DNA from: Maricaulis sp965228215
Lineage (GTDB): Bacteria; Pseudomonadota; Alphaproteobacteria; Caulobacterales; Maricaulaceae
DNA length: 64,000 nucleotides
Assembly: GCA_965228215.1 (NCBI GenBank)
Contig: OZ245800.1
Coordinates: 744,001-808,000, forward strand
Direction: 5' to 3'
Positions 8,634 to 16,475 of the stretch are shown one piece after another (position 1 is the stretch's first letter; every line of letters starts with the position of its first letter). The position numbers and the translations under genes are program-made. The notes under the pieces were generated by a model, which saw only the letters and a list, made by a program, of their open reading frames with translations, was not told where the DNA came from and made no database searches.

Positions 8634-9836
8634 ATGACGATAGTCCGGGAAAGCATTCGGTCCGATCTCGAGGGAATCGTCAAAGGCGGAGCGACATCAC
8701 GCATTCTTGACCTGCACTCGATCGCCCTCAAGCACGGCGACGAGGAAGGGCTTATGCACCGCCCCTTCTTCAACAATTCCCGGCTCAATCGCGCCTTCAT
8801 CATCAAGCACACCGTAAGGGCCCATGAACGCGACTACGTCATGACCTGCCATCCGGTCGTAACCAAACTCCTCATCCCGCTCGCCCGGGACGATCTCTCC
8901 CTGGGCGGGCATGCGGTCTTCGTCGAGGAGGTCGGTTTTGCGCAGAAGATGCAGCACCTGTTCGACGCCGACGAACAGCCGCTCCTGATGGAGTTCGACA
9001 TCCAGCGCCTGCGAGAACTCGCTGCCCTGCCCTCGCTGGACCCTTTCCTGCTCGCCGACCGTTTCGCCAATCATGACCGCCCGGTCGACGAGGCCTATTT
9101 CAACATCACGCCGGCTGAGATCGAACGCATGGAAGACTCGGTCTCGATGCAGGTCTCCTCGGTGATCGGCCTGGCCTTCGGACATTCCAGCCGCGACGAG
9201 GCCCGCGCCCTGCGCTTCACCCGGCAATTGCTGTCGGGCGATACCAGCGGGCGGATCGGACTGCTCCGGGACTCGCTCGACATGAACCGGCATGAATTCA
9301 AGGCTGGCCTCTTCGGCTGGAAAGGCGTGCTCTATTACCGCTGGTGCATGGGCGAATCCGTGCAGGCGCTCAAGAATTTCCTGCGCGACATGGAATCCGT
9401 CTCGATCGTCGGAGCTTCCCGAACCGAGGACCAGGAACTCGACCACATGCGTCGCACGATCATCGAGGAGACCCGGGCACGCTGGGCCAATCTCACCGAG
9501 GTCATGTCGGCCTACGAGACCGTGTTCAACCGGTTCTGCCGCGGCCAGGATGCCCGCGGCTTTCGTACTTTCCTGCTCAAGGCACCCCGGCTTTTCTACA
9601 ATATGGGCTGCGATCTCTCGGCCCTGAGCCATGTACCCGGCTACTGGTCCTTCTGGGCGCGCAAGAACAAGAAGGGCTATCTCCATGCCCGCGAGGCCAA
9701 CCGCCTGTTCGCCAATTTCCTGAACAGCGTCACCCGGCATATCCCGCAACCCGGTGAAGACCCGGAAACCGTGTCGCGGGCGCGCCACCAGTCCGTGATC
9801 CCCCACCCAACGGTATTCGTCCCGCCGGCGGCATGA
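8634..9836 (+). CDS. Conserved-looking 400-residue cytoplasmic protein, unrecognised
   Basis: No signal peptide or membrane segment; mixed composition rich in Arg, Glu and aromatic residues. The N-terminal 130 residues look alpha/beta (TIVRESIRSDLEGIVKGG; GRAPFFNN-type loop; HAVFVEEVGFAQKMQHLF); the rest is largely helical with many tryptophan and tyrosine residues (FGWKGVLYYRWCMGE; LSHVPGYWSFWARKNKKGY). I do not recognise the family. The ATG at 8634 follows AAGGGAG and is preferred over an upstream in-frame ATG at 8595. A hairpin terminator follows directly. Codon use is like that of its neighbours, so it is a real resident gene, probably a lineage-specific one. Confidence 0.8.
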   Translation: MTIVRESIRSDLEGIVKGGATSRILDLHSIALKHGDEEGLMHRPFFNNSRLNRAFIIKHTVRAHERDYVMTCHPVVTKLLIPLARDDLSLGGHAVFVEEVGFAQKMQHLFDADEQPLLMEFDIQRLRELAALPSLDPFLLADRFANHDRPVDEAYFNITPAEIERMEDSVSMQVSSVIGLAFGHSSRDEARALRFTRQLLSGDTSGRIGLLRDSLDMNRHEFKAGLFGWKGVLYYRWCMGESVQALKNFLRDMESVSIVGASRTEDQELDHMRRTIIEETRARWANLTEVMSAYETVFNRFCRGQDARGFRTFLLKAPRLFYNMGCDLSALSHVPGYWSFWARKNKKGYLHAREANRLFANFLNSVTRHIPQPGEDPETVSRARHQSVIPHPTVFVPPAA

Positions 9837-9838
9837 CA

Positions 9839-9868
9839 AAGGGGCGGGCCCTTACAGACCCGCCCCTT
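9839..9868. terminator. Bidirectional hairpin terminator
   Basis: Inverted repeat GGGGCGGG / CCCGCCCC (9841-9848 with 9859-9866, ten-base loop) flanked by AA and TT, placed between two convergent genes. The stem is strong; the T-tract is short on both sides. Confidence 0.75.
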
Positions 9869-9897
9869 GTCATGCTGTTCGCGTGAACCCGTCTCGA

Positions 9898-12800
9898 TCA
9901 GTTGATCGTGACACGCGTCAGATTGTCGTCGGAATCCCGGTCGACCAGCTTGTTGTAGGGATCGATACCGACATAGAGCGGCTCCTCATCAACCACGAGC
10001 TCGATACGCATCGTGTTCTCGTTGATCAGGTGTTTCTCCATGTAGAGCACATGATCGGATCCCTCGAACGTGTCGTCGAGATTGGTCGTAAAGACGCCGA
10101 TATCGATCATGTAGTCGATATCCTCTTCCGTTTGCTGACCCAGACCGTCGGCCTCGAACTTGTGAGCCTCGATCTCCAGAACAACATCCCAACGCCCGTC
10201 TTCGCGCTCAGTCGCCGTGGCGGAGCTCGCCTCGAGATCGAACACGATGATGCGCTCGAAGAAGTCATGGATCATCTGCTCGTGTTCCGGCCCGGCTTCC
10301 TCACGCAGGATACGCAGGAAATCGAGCGTGGTCGGATAGGGATCCGTGGAATAGGCCAGCTCCTCGACCAGCCGCGCGAGCGCGCGATTGACCGTGTCCT
10401 CGCCGACATAATCCTGCAGCGCATACATGATCACCGAACCCTTGCGGTAGTGGATGTATTGCTGGTTCTCGACGCGGTAGAGCGGCAATTCCTCGACGGC
10501 TTCCGATCCCCGCGAGCTGAGGTAGTTATCCAGCTCGTACTTGAGGAAGCGGCGCATGTGATCCTCGCCGTATTCCTGGCGCATCAGCATCAGGGCCGAG
10601 TATTGCGCAAAGGTCTCGACCAGCATGGTCGCACCCTGGACGTTGGCAGGCATGATCTGGTGCGCCCACCACTGGTGCGCCGCCTCGTGTGCCGTCACGT
10701 AGTACACATAATCGATATCCGTCTGGTCCCTCAGATCGGCAATGAAACCGATACCCTCGGAGTACGGGATCGTGTTCGGGAAGGCCTGGGCAAAGGTCTG
10801 GTAGACCGGGAATTCCAGGATCCGGAACTGGCGGTACTGGTACGGGCTGTGGATCTCCGAGAAATACGCCAGCGCGTCTTCGGAAGCTTCCAGCATGCGC
10901 TCGACATTCCACGGATGCGCCGGGTCATGGAAGACCTGGAGCAGGATCCCGTTGGCCGTGCGCTCCGCGACTTCATAGCGGGCCGACATCCACGAGTAGA
11001 AGTTCAGGATCGGGCGATCCATCACATACTCGAAATAGCGGCGATCGCCTTCGGTCCATTCACGCTCGAGATAGCCAGGCGCGACAGCGATCTGGTCGGC
11101 ACTGGTCGAGACTACCGTGCGGAAGCTCACATAATGGGAGTCTCCGCCGAAATAGGCGCTCTCGTCATACCGGCTCTCATCCTCGAGTGGATTGGCCCGG
11201 GGCAGGGGTTCCAGCCCTTCCCGGCGACGCGTTTGCCGATCCTGGAGGAAGGAGCCCTCATTCACGCCCAGGCCGGGCATGGCCTGGTTGTTGTTGAAGA
11301 AGGTGCCGTTGTAATTGACCGTCGTGACATTGCCGCTGTTGCGGAAGCCCGGATTATTGATCTGGACCTCGAAATCGAGCGTGCGGCTCTCTCCCGGCTG
11401 CATCGGCGTATCCAGCTCGAAGCGGTAGATGGCGAAATCATCATCGCGCTCGACGATGCTGCCGCCCTCCAGCTCCTGGCTCACAATGCGCGAACCTGTC
11501 TCCGGTTCGAACCAATAGGCTCCGCCATAGGAGACCCAGACGGAGTCCAGCGGCGCATCGGTCTGGTTCTGCATGACGTAATTGCCGCGCGCCTCATAGC
11601 GACGCTCGGACGGGTAGATGTCCACGTCATAGGACGTGTCCGTGATCGTCGGCCGCGGCATGTCCACCAGGTGTTCATAGGTGCGCTCGTACTCGGCCGA
11701 CATAGCCAGCTGGTCCGGTCCCGAAATATAGCTGTTCAGGACGTTGTTATTGTAGAAGATCCAGCCGCCCGTCAGACCAGCGCCGATGATCGACACGGCC
11801 ATCAGGCTGGACGTCGCCGGCGTGAACCCGCCGAACAGGCCGCGAATGCGGGACCAGATCGGTGTCAGGGCACCGCGGCTCCACAACTGGTAGGAAATCA
11901 CCAGCAGGAAGAGGCCGACGAAAGCCCAGTACAGGGTGTACCAGAGGCCGATACCGAGGAAGTGGCCGTAGCCATTCATGTCGGACCACTGGCCCGTCGG
12001 CACGAAACCGTACTGGTAGAGGCCATGGTCGAAACCGATATTGCCCATCACCAGCGTGCCGATGAAATAGGTCAGCAGCGCCGCCATTCCGAGCCAACGA
12101 TTGTTGAACACAACCTGGAGGAAAATCGCCAGCGCAGACAGCAGGACCGGCACCACGAGGAACTCCATCGCGCCGCGCAGCAGATACTGGGTTATCTCGA
12201 AATTCATGTAGCCCTGAACGGCCTGGGAGGCCATGGCGGACAGGACAATGACAACGGCCAGCGAGAACAGCACGACCGTCATCGCCAGGAATTTCGTGGA
12301 GATGAAGACCCAGCTGGGCGTGGGCGTTGCATCAGTAATCTCGGAGAAGCCGACACGGCGTTCTCGCCACATGAGTTCGGCCGCGTAGAAGATCACGATG
12401 ATGATCGGGAAGATCGCATAACCGCCCTGGGCGATATCCAGGAGCTGGCGCGTTACCGGATAGGTGTCGGTGCCGAAGAAGGTACCGCTCAGGAAGAAGC
12501 CCGGAACGGTGTTGATCAGGCCGATCGCCAGGATGATCCAGAACGCGATGTTGAAGACGACACCCTTCACCTCGAAATCGAGACGGGCAAAGAACTGGCC
12601 TCGGGCCGTCGCAGCGCCGAAGGCAGGCGTGACGCGCGGCAGGTTGATGTCGGAAATCGCCGAGGTCAGCGTCGCCGCGGCCTTCTCACCTTTCTTCACC
12701 TTGCCGCCAGCGGATCCCTTGCGGAACCGGAAGGTCAGCACGTTCAGCACGAGCAATGCCGTGCCGATTCCTAGCCAGAGCAGTCGGTTCTGCAGGAAGA

Positions 12801-13512
12801 CTCCTTCAAACGGCACGACCATCGAGTTCTGCTCGAACGTCGTCCAGTAACGCGTCATCTCACCGACCGTGTTCAGCGCGAACGGGTCAGCCAGCGCGAT
12901 AACGTCACGCAATTCCGGGTTCTGGCCAGCAATGGTCGAACCCACAAGGTAGAAGACAAACAGAAGCAGGAAGGCGATCCAGACCAGCAGCATGGAACGC
13001 GTAAAATTGGCCACGGTGAACAGGATCGTACCCATCACCCACATATTGACCAGGCCGATCGCCAGATAGCTGTAGACATACCAGGACAGATTGGTCGGCC
13101 CAATCAATTCCTGGTCCAGCCAGGGCATTTGCGAACCCAGCAGGAATGCCAGGGGCACGCTGGCGAAACATAGCGCCGTCGCCACGAAACCGCCGATGAA
13201 ACGGCCGAGCACGAAATCAAATTCGCGCACCGGGCGCGAGAAGAACATTTCCTCGGTCTTGAAACCCCGGTCGCGCAGCACGCCGGAGGACAGGAAGGCC
13301 GCGGGAATCAGGCCGCCGAACAGCGAGAAGACCATGATGTTGATCATCAGCGCGCTGGGCGAGTTGATATTGGTCGATCCACCTGAACCGATCTGGACGT
13401 TATCGATGGTCACACCACCGAAGGTCAGGAGGAAGAAAATGGCAAAAACTGCAATGAATACGGGCGAGAACAGCTGATAGCGAACTTCAAACCCGGCGAT
13501 CTTCGAGAGCAT
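9898..13512 (-). CDS. ABC-2 type permease fused to M1 family metallopeptidase
   Basis: A 1204-residue fusion. Residues 1-265 and 310-590 form two ABC-2 permease-like blocks with about twelve hydrophobic helices; from about 610 to the end is an M1 aminopeptidase-like domain. The zinc motif is HEAAH (H942, E943, H946) with a glutamate at 966 in MLVETFAQYSALMLM, and PYSEGIGF (about 917-924) sits where M1 enzymes have GAMEN. The peptidase would face the periplasm if the last helix (about 570-588) crosses outward. The ATPase partner is directly upstream on the same strand, 26 bases away. Start supported by AAAGGAG. Likely role: ATP-driven handling of a peptide or protein substrate; the substrate is unknown. 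Confidence 0.9.
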   Translation of the reverse strand: MLSKIAGFEVRYQLFSPVFIAVFAIFFLLTFGGVTIDNVQIGSGGSTNINSPSALMINIMVFSLFGGLIPAAFLSSGVLRDRGFKTEEMFFSRPVREFDFVLGRFIGGFVATALCFASVPLAFLLGSQMPWLDQELIGPTNLSWYVYSYLAIGLVNMWVMGTILFTVANFTRSMLLVWIAFLLLFVFYLVGSTIAGQNPELRDVIALADPFALNTVGEMTRYWTTFEQNSMVVPFEGVFLQNRLLWLGIGTALLVLNVLTFRFRKGSAGGKVKKGEKAAATLTSAISDINLPRVTPAFGAATARGQFFARLDFEVKGVVFNIAFWIILAIGLINTVPGFFLSGTFFGTDTYPVTRQLLDIAQGGYAIFPIIIVIFYAAELMWRERRVGFSEITDATPTPSWVFISTKFLAMTVVLFSLAVVIVLSAMASQAVQGYMNFEITQYLLRGAMEFLVVPVLLSALAIFLQVVFNNRWLGMAALLTYFIGTLVMGNIGFDHGLYQYGFVPTGQWSDMNGYGHFLGIGLWYTLYWAFVGLFLLVISYQLWSRGALTPIWSRIRGLFGGFTPATSSLMAVSIIGAGLTGGWIFYNNNVLNSYISGPDQLAMSAEYERTYEHLVDMPRPTITDTSYDVDIYPSERRYEARGNYVMQNQTDAPLDSVWVSYGGAYWFEPETGSRIVSQELEGGSIVERDDDFAIYRFELDTPMQPGESRTLDFEVQINNPGFRNSGNVTTVNYNGTFFNNNQAMPGLGVNEGSFLQDRQTRRREGLEPLPRANPLEDESRYDESAYFGGDSHYVSFRTVVSTSADQIAVAPGYLEREWTEGDRRYFEYVMDRPILNFYSWMSARYEVAERTANGILLQVFHDPAHPWNVERMLEASEDALAYFSEIHSPYQYRQFRILEFPVYQTFAQAFPNTIPYSEGIGFIADLRDQTDIDYVYYVTAHEAAHQWWAHQIMPANVQGATMLVETFAQYSALMLMRQEYGEDHMRRFLKYELDNYLSSRGSEAVEELPLYRVENQQYIHYRKGSVIMYALQDYVGEDTVNRALARLVEELAYSTDPYPTTLDFLRILREEAGPEHEQMIHDFFERIIVFDLEASSATATEREDGRWDVVLEIEAHKFEADGLGQQTEEDIDYMIDIGVFTTNLDDTFEGSDHVLYMEKHLINENTMRIELVVDEEPLYVGIDPYNKLVDRDSDDNLTRVTIN

Positions 13513-13538
13513 GGTCAGCTCCTTTCTGTCGGGTTGGT

Positions 13539-14429
13539 TCAGGCCGCAGCCGTTGCGGTCGTCCGGTCAGCGCGGATCGTGGCGAAATAGACGTCTTCCA
13601 GATCCGGCGCGATGCTTTCAAAGCCCTCGCCCGGATTGCTGTCGGCGAGCACGTGGATGCGCACCTTGCCGACCGTCAGACGCTCGGAAATGATCTTGTG
13701 CTGACCGCGCATTCCGGCGAGCTGACCCTTCTCGATCACCTTCGCCCAGACCTTGCCCTCGATCTCCTTCACAAGATCACCGGGGGCGCCTTTCTTCACG
13801 ATCTGGCCGCCATTCATGATGGCCATGTTCGGGCAAAGATCAGCAACGTCTTCCACGATATGGGTCGACAGGATCACGACGACGTTTTCGCCGATTTCCG
13901 AGAGGAGATTGTGGAAGCGGTTGCGCTCTTCCGGGTCGAGGCCGGCGGTGGGCTCGTCGACGATAATGAGTTGTGGATCACCCAGCAGGGCCTGGGCGAT
14001 ACCGAAACGCTGGCGCATGCCGCCCGAATAGGAGGCGACGGCCTTGTTGGCGTGTTGTTTCAGATTGGTCTGTTCGAGCAGGGTCTCGACGACCTCCTTG
14101 CGCTGGCGACCATTCGAAAGGCCTTTCAGGACGGCGAGATGGTCGAGCATGGCGCGGGCGGACATCCGCGGATAGACACCGAAATCCTGCGGCAGATAGC
14201 CCAGCGTCGCGCGCAGCGCCTGGGGGTCCTTGAGGATGTCGATATCACCGAAATTGAGGCTGCCCGTGTCCGGTGCCTGCAGCGTGGCGATGGTTCGCAT
14301 CAGGGTGGATTTACCGGCTCCATTTGGTCCCAACAGGCCGAACATGCCTTTCGGGATGGACAGATCGACATTGTCGAGTGCCCGGACCTTGTTGCCGTAA
14401 GTCTTGTTAAGTCCCTTGAGTTCCAACAT
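13539..14429 (-). CDS. ABC transporter ATP-binding protein
   Basis: ATPase partner of the permease/M1 fusion that follows it. The 296-residue protein has Walker A GPNGAGKST (34-42), a Q-loop (LPQDFG, about 79-84), the ABC signature SYSGGMRQR (133-141), Walker B LIIVDEP (154-160) and the switch His in STHIVED. The C-terminal 80 residues are the extra domain common in ABC-2 type exporters. I start at MLELKGLNKTYG rather than at the upstream in-frame ATG at 14480, because this is where the family fold begins. The divergent region upstream carries two clear palindromes that may control it. Confidence 0.93.
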   Translation of the reverse strand: MLELKGLNKTYGNKVRALDNVDLSIPKGMFGLLGPNGAGKSTLMRTIATLQAPDTGSLNFGDIDILKDPQALRATLGYLPQDFGVYPRMSARAMLDHLAVLKGLSNGRQRKEVVETLLEQTNLKQHANKAVASYSGGMRQRFGIAQALLGDPQLIIVDEPTAGLDPEERNRFHNLLSEIGENVVVILSTHIVEDVADLCPNMAIMNGGQIVKKGAPGDLVKEIEGKVWAKVIEKGQLAGMRGQHKIISERLTVGKVRIHVLADSNPGEGFESIAPDLEDVYFATIRADRTTATAAA

Positions 14430-14485
14430 TGCTGCTTTCGCGGTGCCTGTCTCGGTCCGCGCCCCTGGCCATTTGCACACATTGA

Positions 14486-14542
14486 GAGCCTAGGCTCCCA
14501 TCACTGACCGGGCAAATGAGCCTTTGTTCATCCAGCTGAACA
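14486..14542. promoter_or_regulatory. Palindromes in the ABC/ABC-F divergent promoter
   Basis: Two perfect inverted repeats lie between the divergent ABC ATPase and ABC-F genes: GAGCCTAGGCTC (14486-14497) and TGTTCA-N6-TGAACA (14525-14542). Both have the size and spacing of operators for dimeric regulators. No regulator gene is adjacent, so the binding protein is unknown. Confidence 0.45.
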
Positions 14543-14642
14543 GGGGGACAATTCTCGTCATCGTCCCTCCAATCGCCGCAAGATTGGCTGAATCCTGCGG
14601 GAAAACCGTGACGGCACAGGCGTGGAAGGCTATCCGGTAGGC

Positions 14643-16454
14643 ATGTCACCGCCACTGCTCACCCTGCAGAACATCCATCTCACCTTCGGGGTCACGCCCC
14701 TGCTGGAAGGCGCCGAGCTGAGCGTCGCTCCGGGCGAGCGCCTTTGCCTGGTCGGTCGCAATGGCTCGGGCAAGTCGACACTGATGAAGGTCGCCTCGGG
14801 CCAGGTCGAGGCGGATGACGGCGAGCGTTTCGTGCATCCCGGAGCCACGGTTCGATATCTCGAACAGGAACCGGATCTGGGGGGCTTCGCCACCGTCCTC
14901 GACTATGTCCGCAGCGGGCTGGCCCCCGGTGACGAGGATTATCGCGCGCCCTATCTGCTCGAACATCTCGGACTGACCGGCGAGGAGGATCCCGCCGTCC
15001 TGTCCGGAGGCGAGGCGCGCCGTGCTGCACTGGCCAGGGCGCTGGCGCCGGACCCCGACATCCTCCTGCTCGACGAGCCGACAAACCATCTCGACCTGCC
15101 GGCCATCGAATGGCTTGAAGACGAACTCCGGGCGAGTCGGTCTGCGCTGGTTCTGATCAGCCACGACCGGCGCTTCCTGTCCAATCTGACCCGCAAGACG
15201 CTGTGGCTTGACCGCGGGCGGACGCGCCTGCTCGACCAGGGTTTCGACGGGTTCGAAGCCTGGCGGGACGAGGTGCTGGAGCAGGAAGAAGAGGATCTGC
15301 ACAAGCTGGACCGCAAGATCGTCCGCGAGGAGCACTGGCTGCGCTACGGCGTGACCGCGCGGCGCAAGCGCAATGTCCGTCGGCTCTCCGAATTGCATGA
15401 TCTGCGCAAGCAGCGGCGCGAGCATCGCGGCGCCACCGGACAGGTGAAGCTGGAAGCCAGCCAGGCCCAGGAGTCGGGCAAGCGCGTTGTCGAGGCCGAG
15501 GGCATTTCGAAGACCTATGGCGACCGGACGATCGTCCGCGACTTCTCGATGAAGATCCGTCGCGGCGCCCGGATCGGTCTGGTCGGTCCCAATGGTGCCG
15601 GCAAGACGACCCTGCTCAACATGCTCACCGGCGAGCTGGAGAGTGATACCGGCACTGTGAAGCTCGGCACCAAGCTGGACATGGCCACGCTCGACCAGAA
15701 ACGCCAGGCGTTGAAGCCCGACTGGACACTTTCAGAGGCGCTGACGCTCGGCGGCGGGAATTTCGTCGAGGTCAATAACAGCCGCAAACACGTCATCGCC
15801 TACATGAAGGATTTCCTCTTCCCGCCGGAACAGGCGAATACGCCGGTCGAGGTCCTGTCGGGCGGGGAAAAGGCGCGCCTCATGCTGGCCCGCGCCCTCG
15901 CCCTCCCGTCCAACCTTCTGGTGCTCGACGAACCGACCAATGATCTCGATCTCGAGACGCTGGACCTGCTGCAGGCACTGATCTCGGACTATGACGGAAC
16001 GGTTTTCGTGGTCAGCCATGACCGCGATTTCCTCGATCGGGTCTGCACCAGCATTCTCATCTCCGAGGGCGATGGCGGCTGGACGGAATATGCCGGCGGC
16101 TATTCGGATATGGTCGCCCTGCGCGGTTACGGCGTGCGCAAGCCGGAGGCCGCGGCAACGGTAAAGCCGGGCAATTCATCCCCGGCGGGCACGGCCGCGG
16201 AGCCCAAGCCGCAAAAACGGCGCATGGCCAACAAGGACAAATACGCCCTGAAACTCCTGCCCGGCGAGATCGAGGTCTTGTCCGGCAGGATTGCGGAACT
16301 CGAAACCGAGATGGCCGACCCTGGCATCTACGAGGACACAGCCCGGTTCAACCGCGTGTCCACCGAGCTCGCCGCAGCACTTGAGGAACGGTCCTCCAAG
16401 GAAGACCGCTGGCTGGAACTGGAAGCCTTGCGGGAAGAAATCGAGGGGGAATGA
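14643..16454 (+). CDS. ABC-F family ATPase, Uup-like
   Basis: Soluble ABC-F protein of 603 residues with two ATPase domains in tandem and no membrane segments. Domain 1 has GRNGSGKST and LSGGEARRAALARAL with DEPTNHLD; domain 2 has GPNGAGKTT, LSGGEKARLMLARAL and DEPTNDLD. The linker between them is short and the C-terminal 85 residues form the basic coiled coil typical of Uup. Family members act at the ribosome or on branched DNA intermediates; which applies here cannot be told. GGAAGG lies 12 bases before the chosen ATG. It is divergent from the ABC transporter pair and convergent with the M14 peptidase gene. Confidence 0.92.
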   Translation: MSPPLLTLQNIHLTFGVTPLLEGAELSVAPGERLCLVGRNGSGKSTLMKVASGQVEADDGERFVHPGATVRYLEQEPDLGGFATVLDYVRSGLAPGDEDYRAPYLLEHLGLTGEEDPAVLSGGEARRAALARALAPDPDILLLDEPTNHLDLPAIEWLEDELRASRSALVLISHDRRFLSNLTRKTLWLDRGRTRLLDQGFDGFEAWRDEVLEQEEEDLHKLDRKIVREEHWLRYGVTARRKRNVRRLSELHDLRKQRREHRGATGQVKLEASQAQESGKRVVEAEGISKTYGDRTIVRDFSMKIRRGARIGLVGPNGAGKTTLLNMLTGELESDTGTVKLGTKLDMATLDQKRQALKPDWTLSEALTLGGGNFVEVNNSRKHVIAYMKDFLFPPEQANTPVEVLSGGEKARLMLARALALPSNLLVLDEPTNDLDLETLDLLQALISDYDGTVFVVSHDRDFLDRVCTSILISEGDGGWTEYAGGYSDMVALRGYGVRKPEAAATVKPGNSSPAGTAAEPKPQKRRMANKDKYALKLLPGEIEVLSGRIAELETEMADPGIYEDTARFNRVSTELAAALEERSSKEDRWLELEALREEIEGE

Positions 16455-16475
16455 CCCCCCTCGTTTCAGAGGTTT

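Noticed and set aside
9883..12774. Plus-strand 963-codon open frame
   Set aside because: It runs antisense to the permease/M1 fusion, which has clear domain motifs and a good start. Its product has no motif and has the composition of an antisense translation of GC-rich coding DNA.
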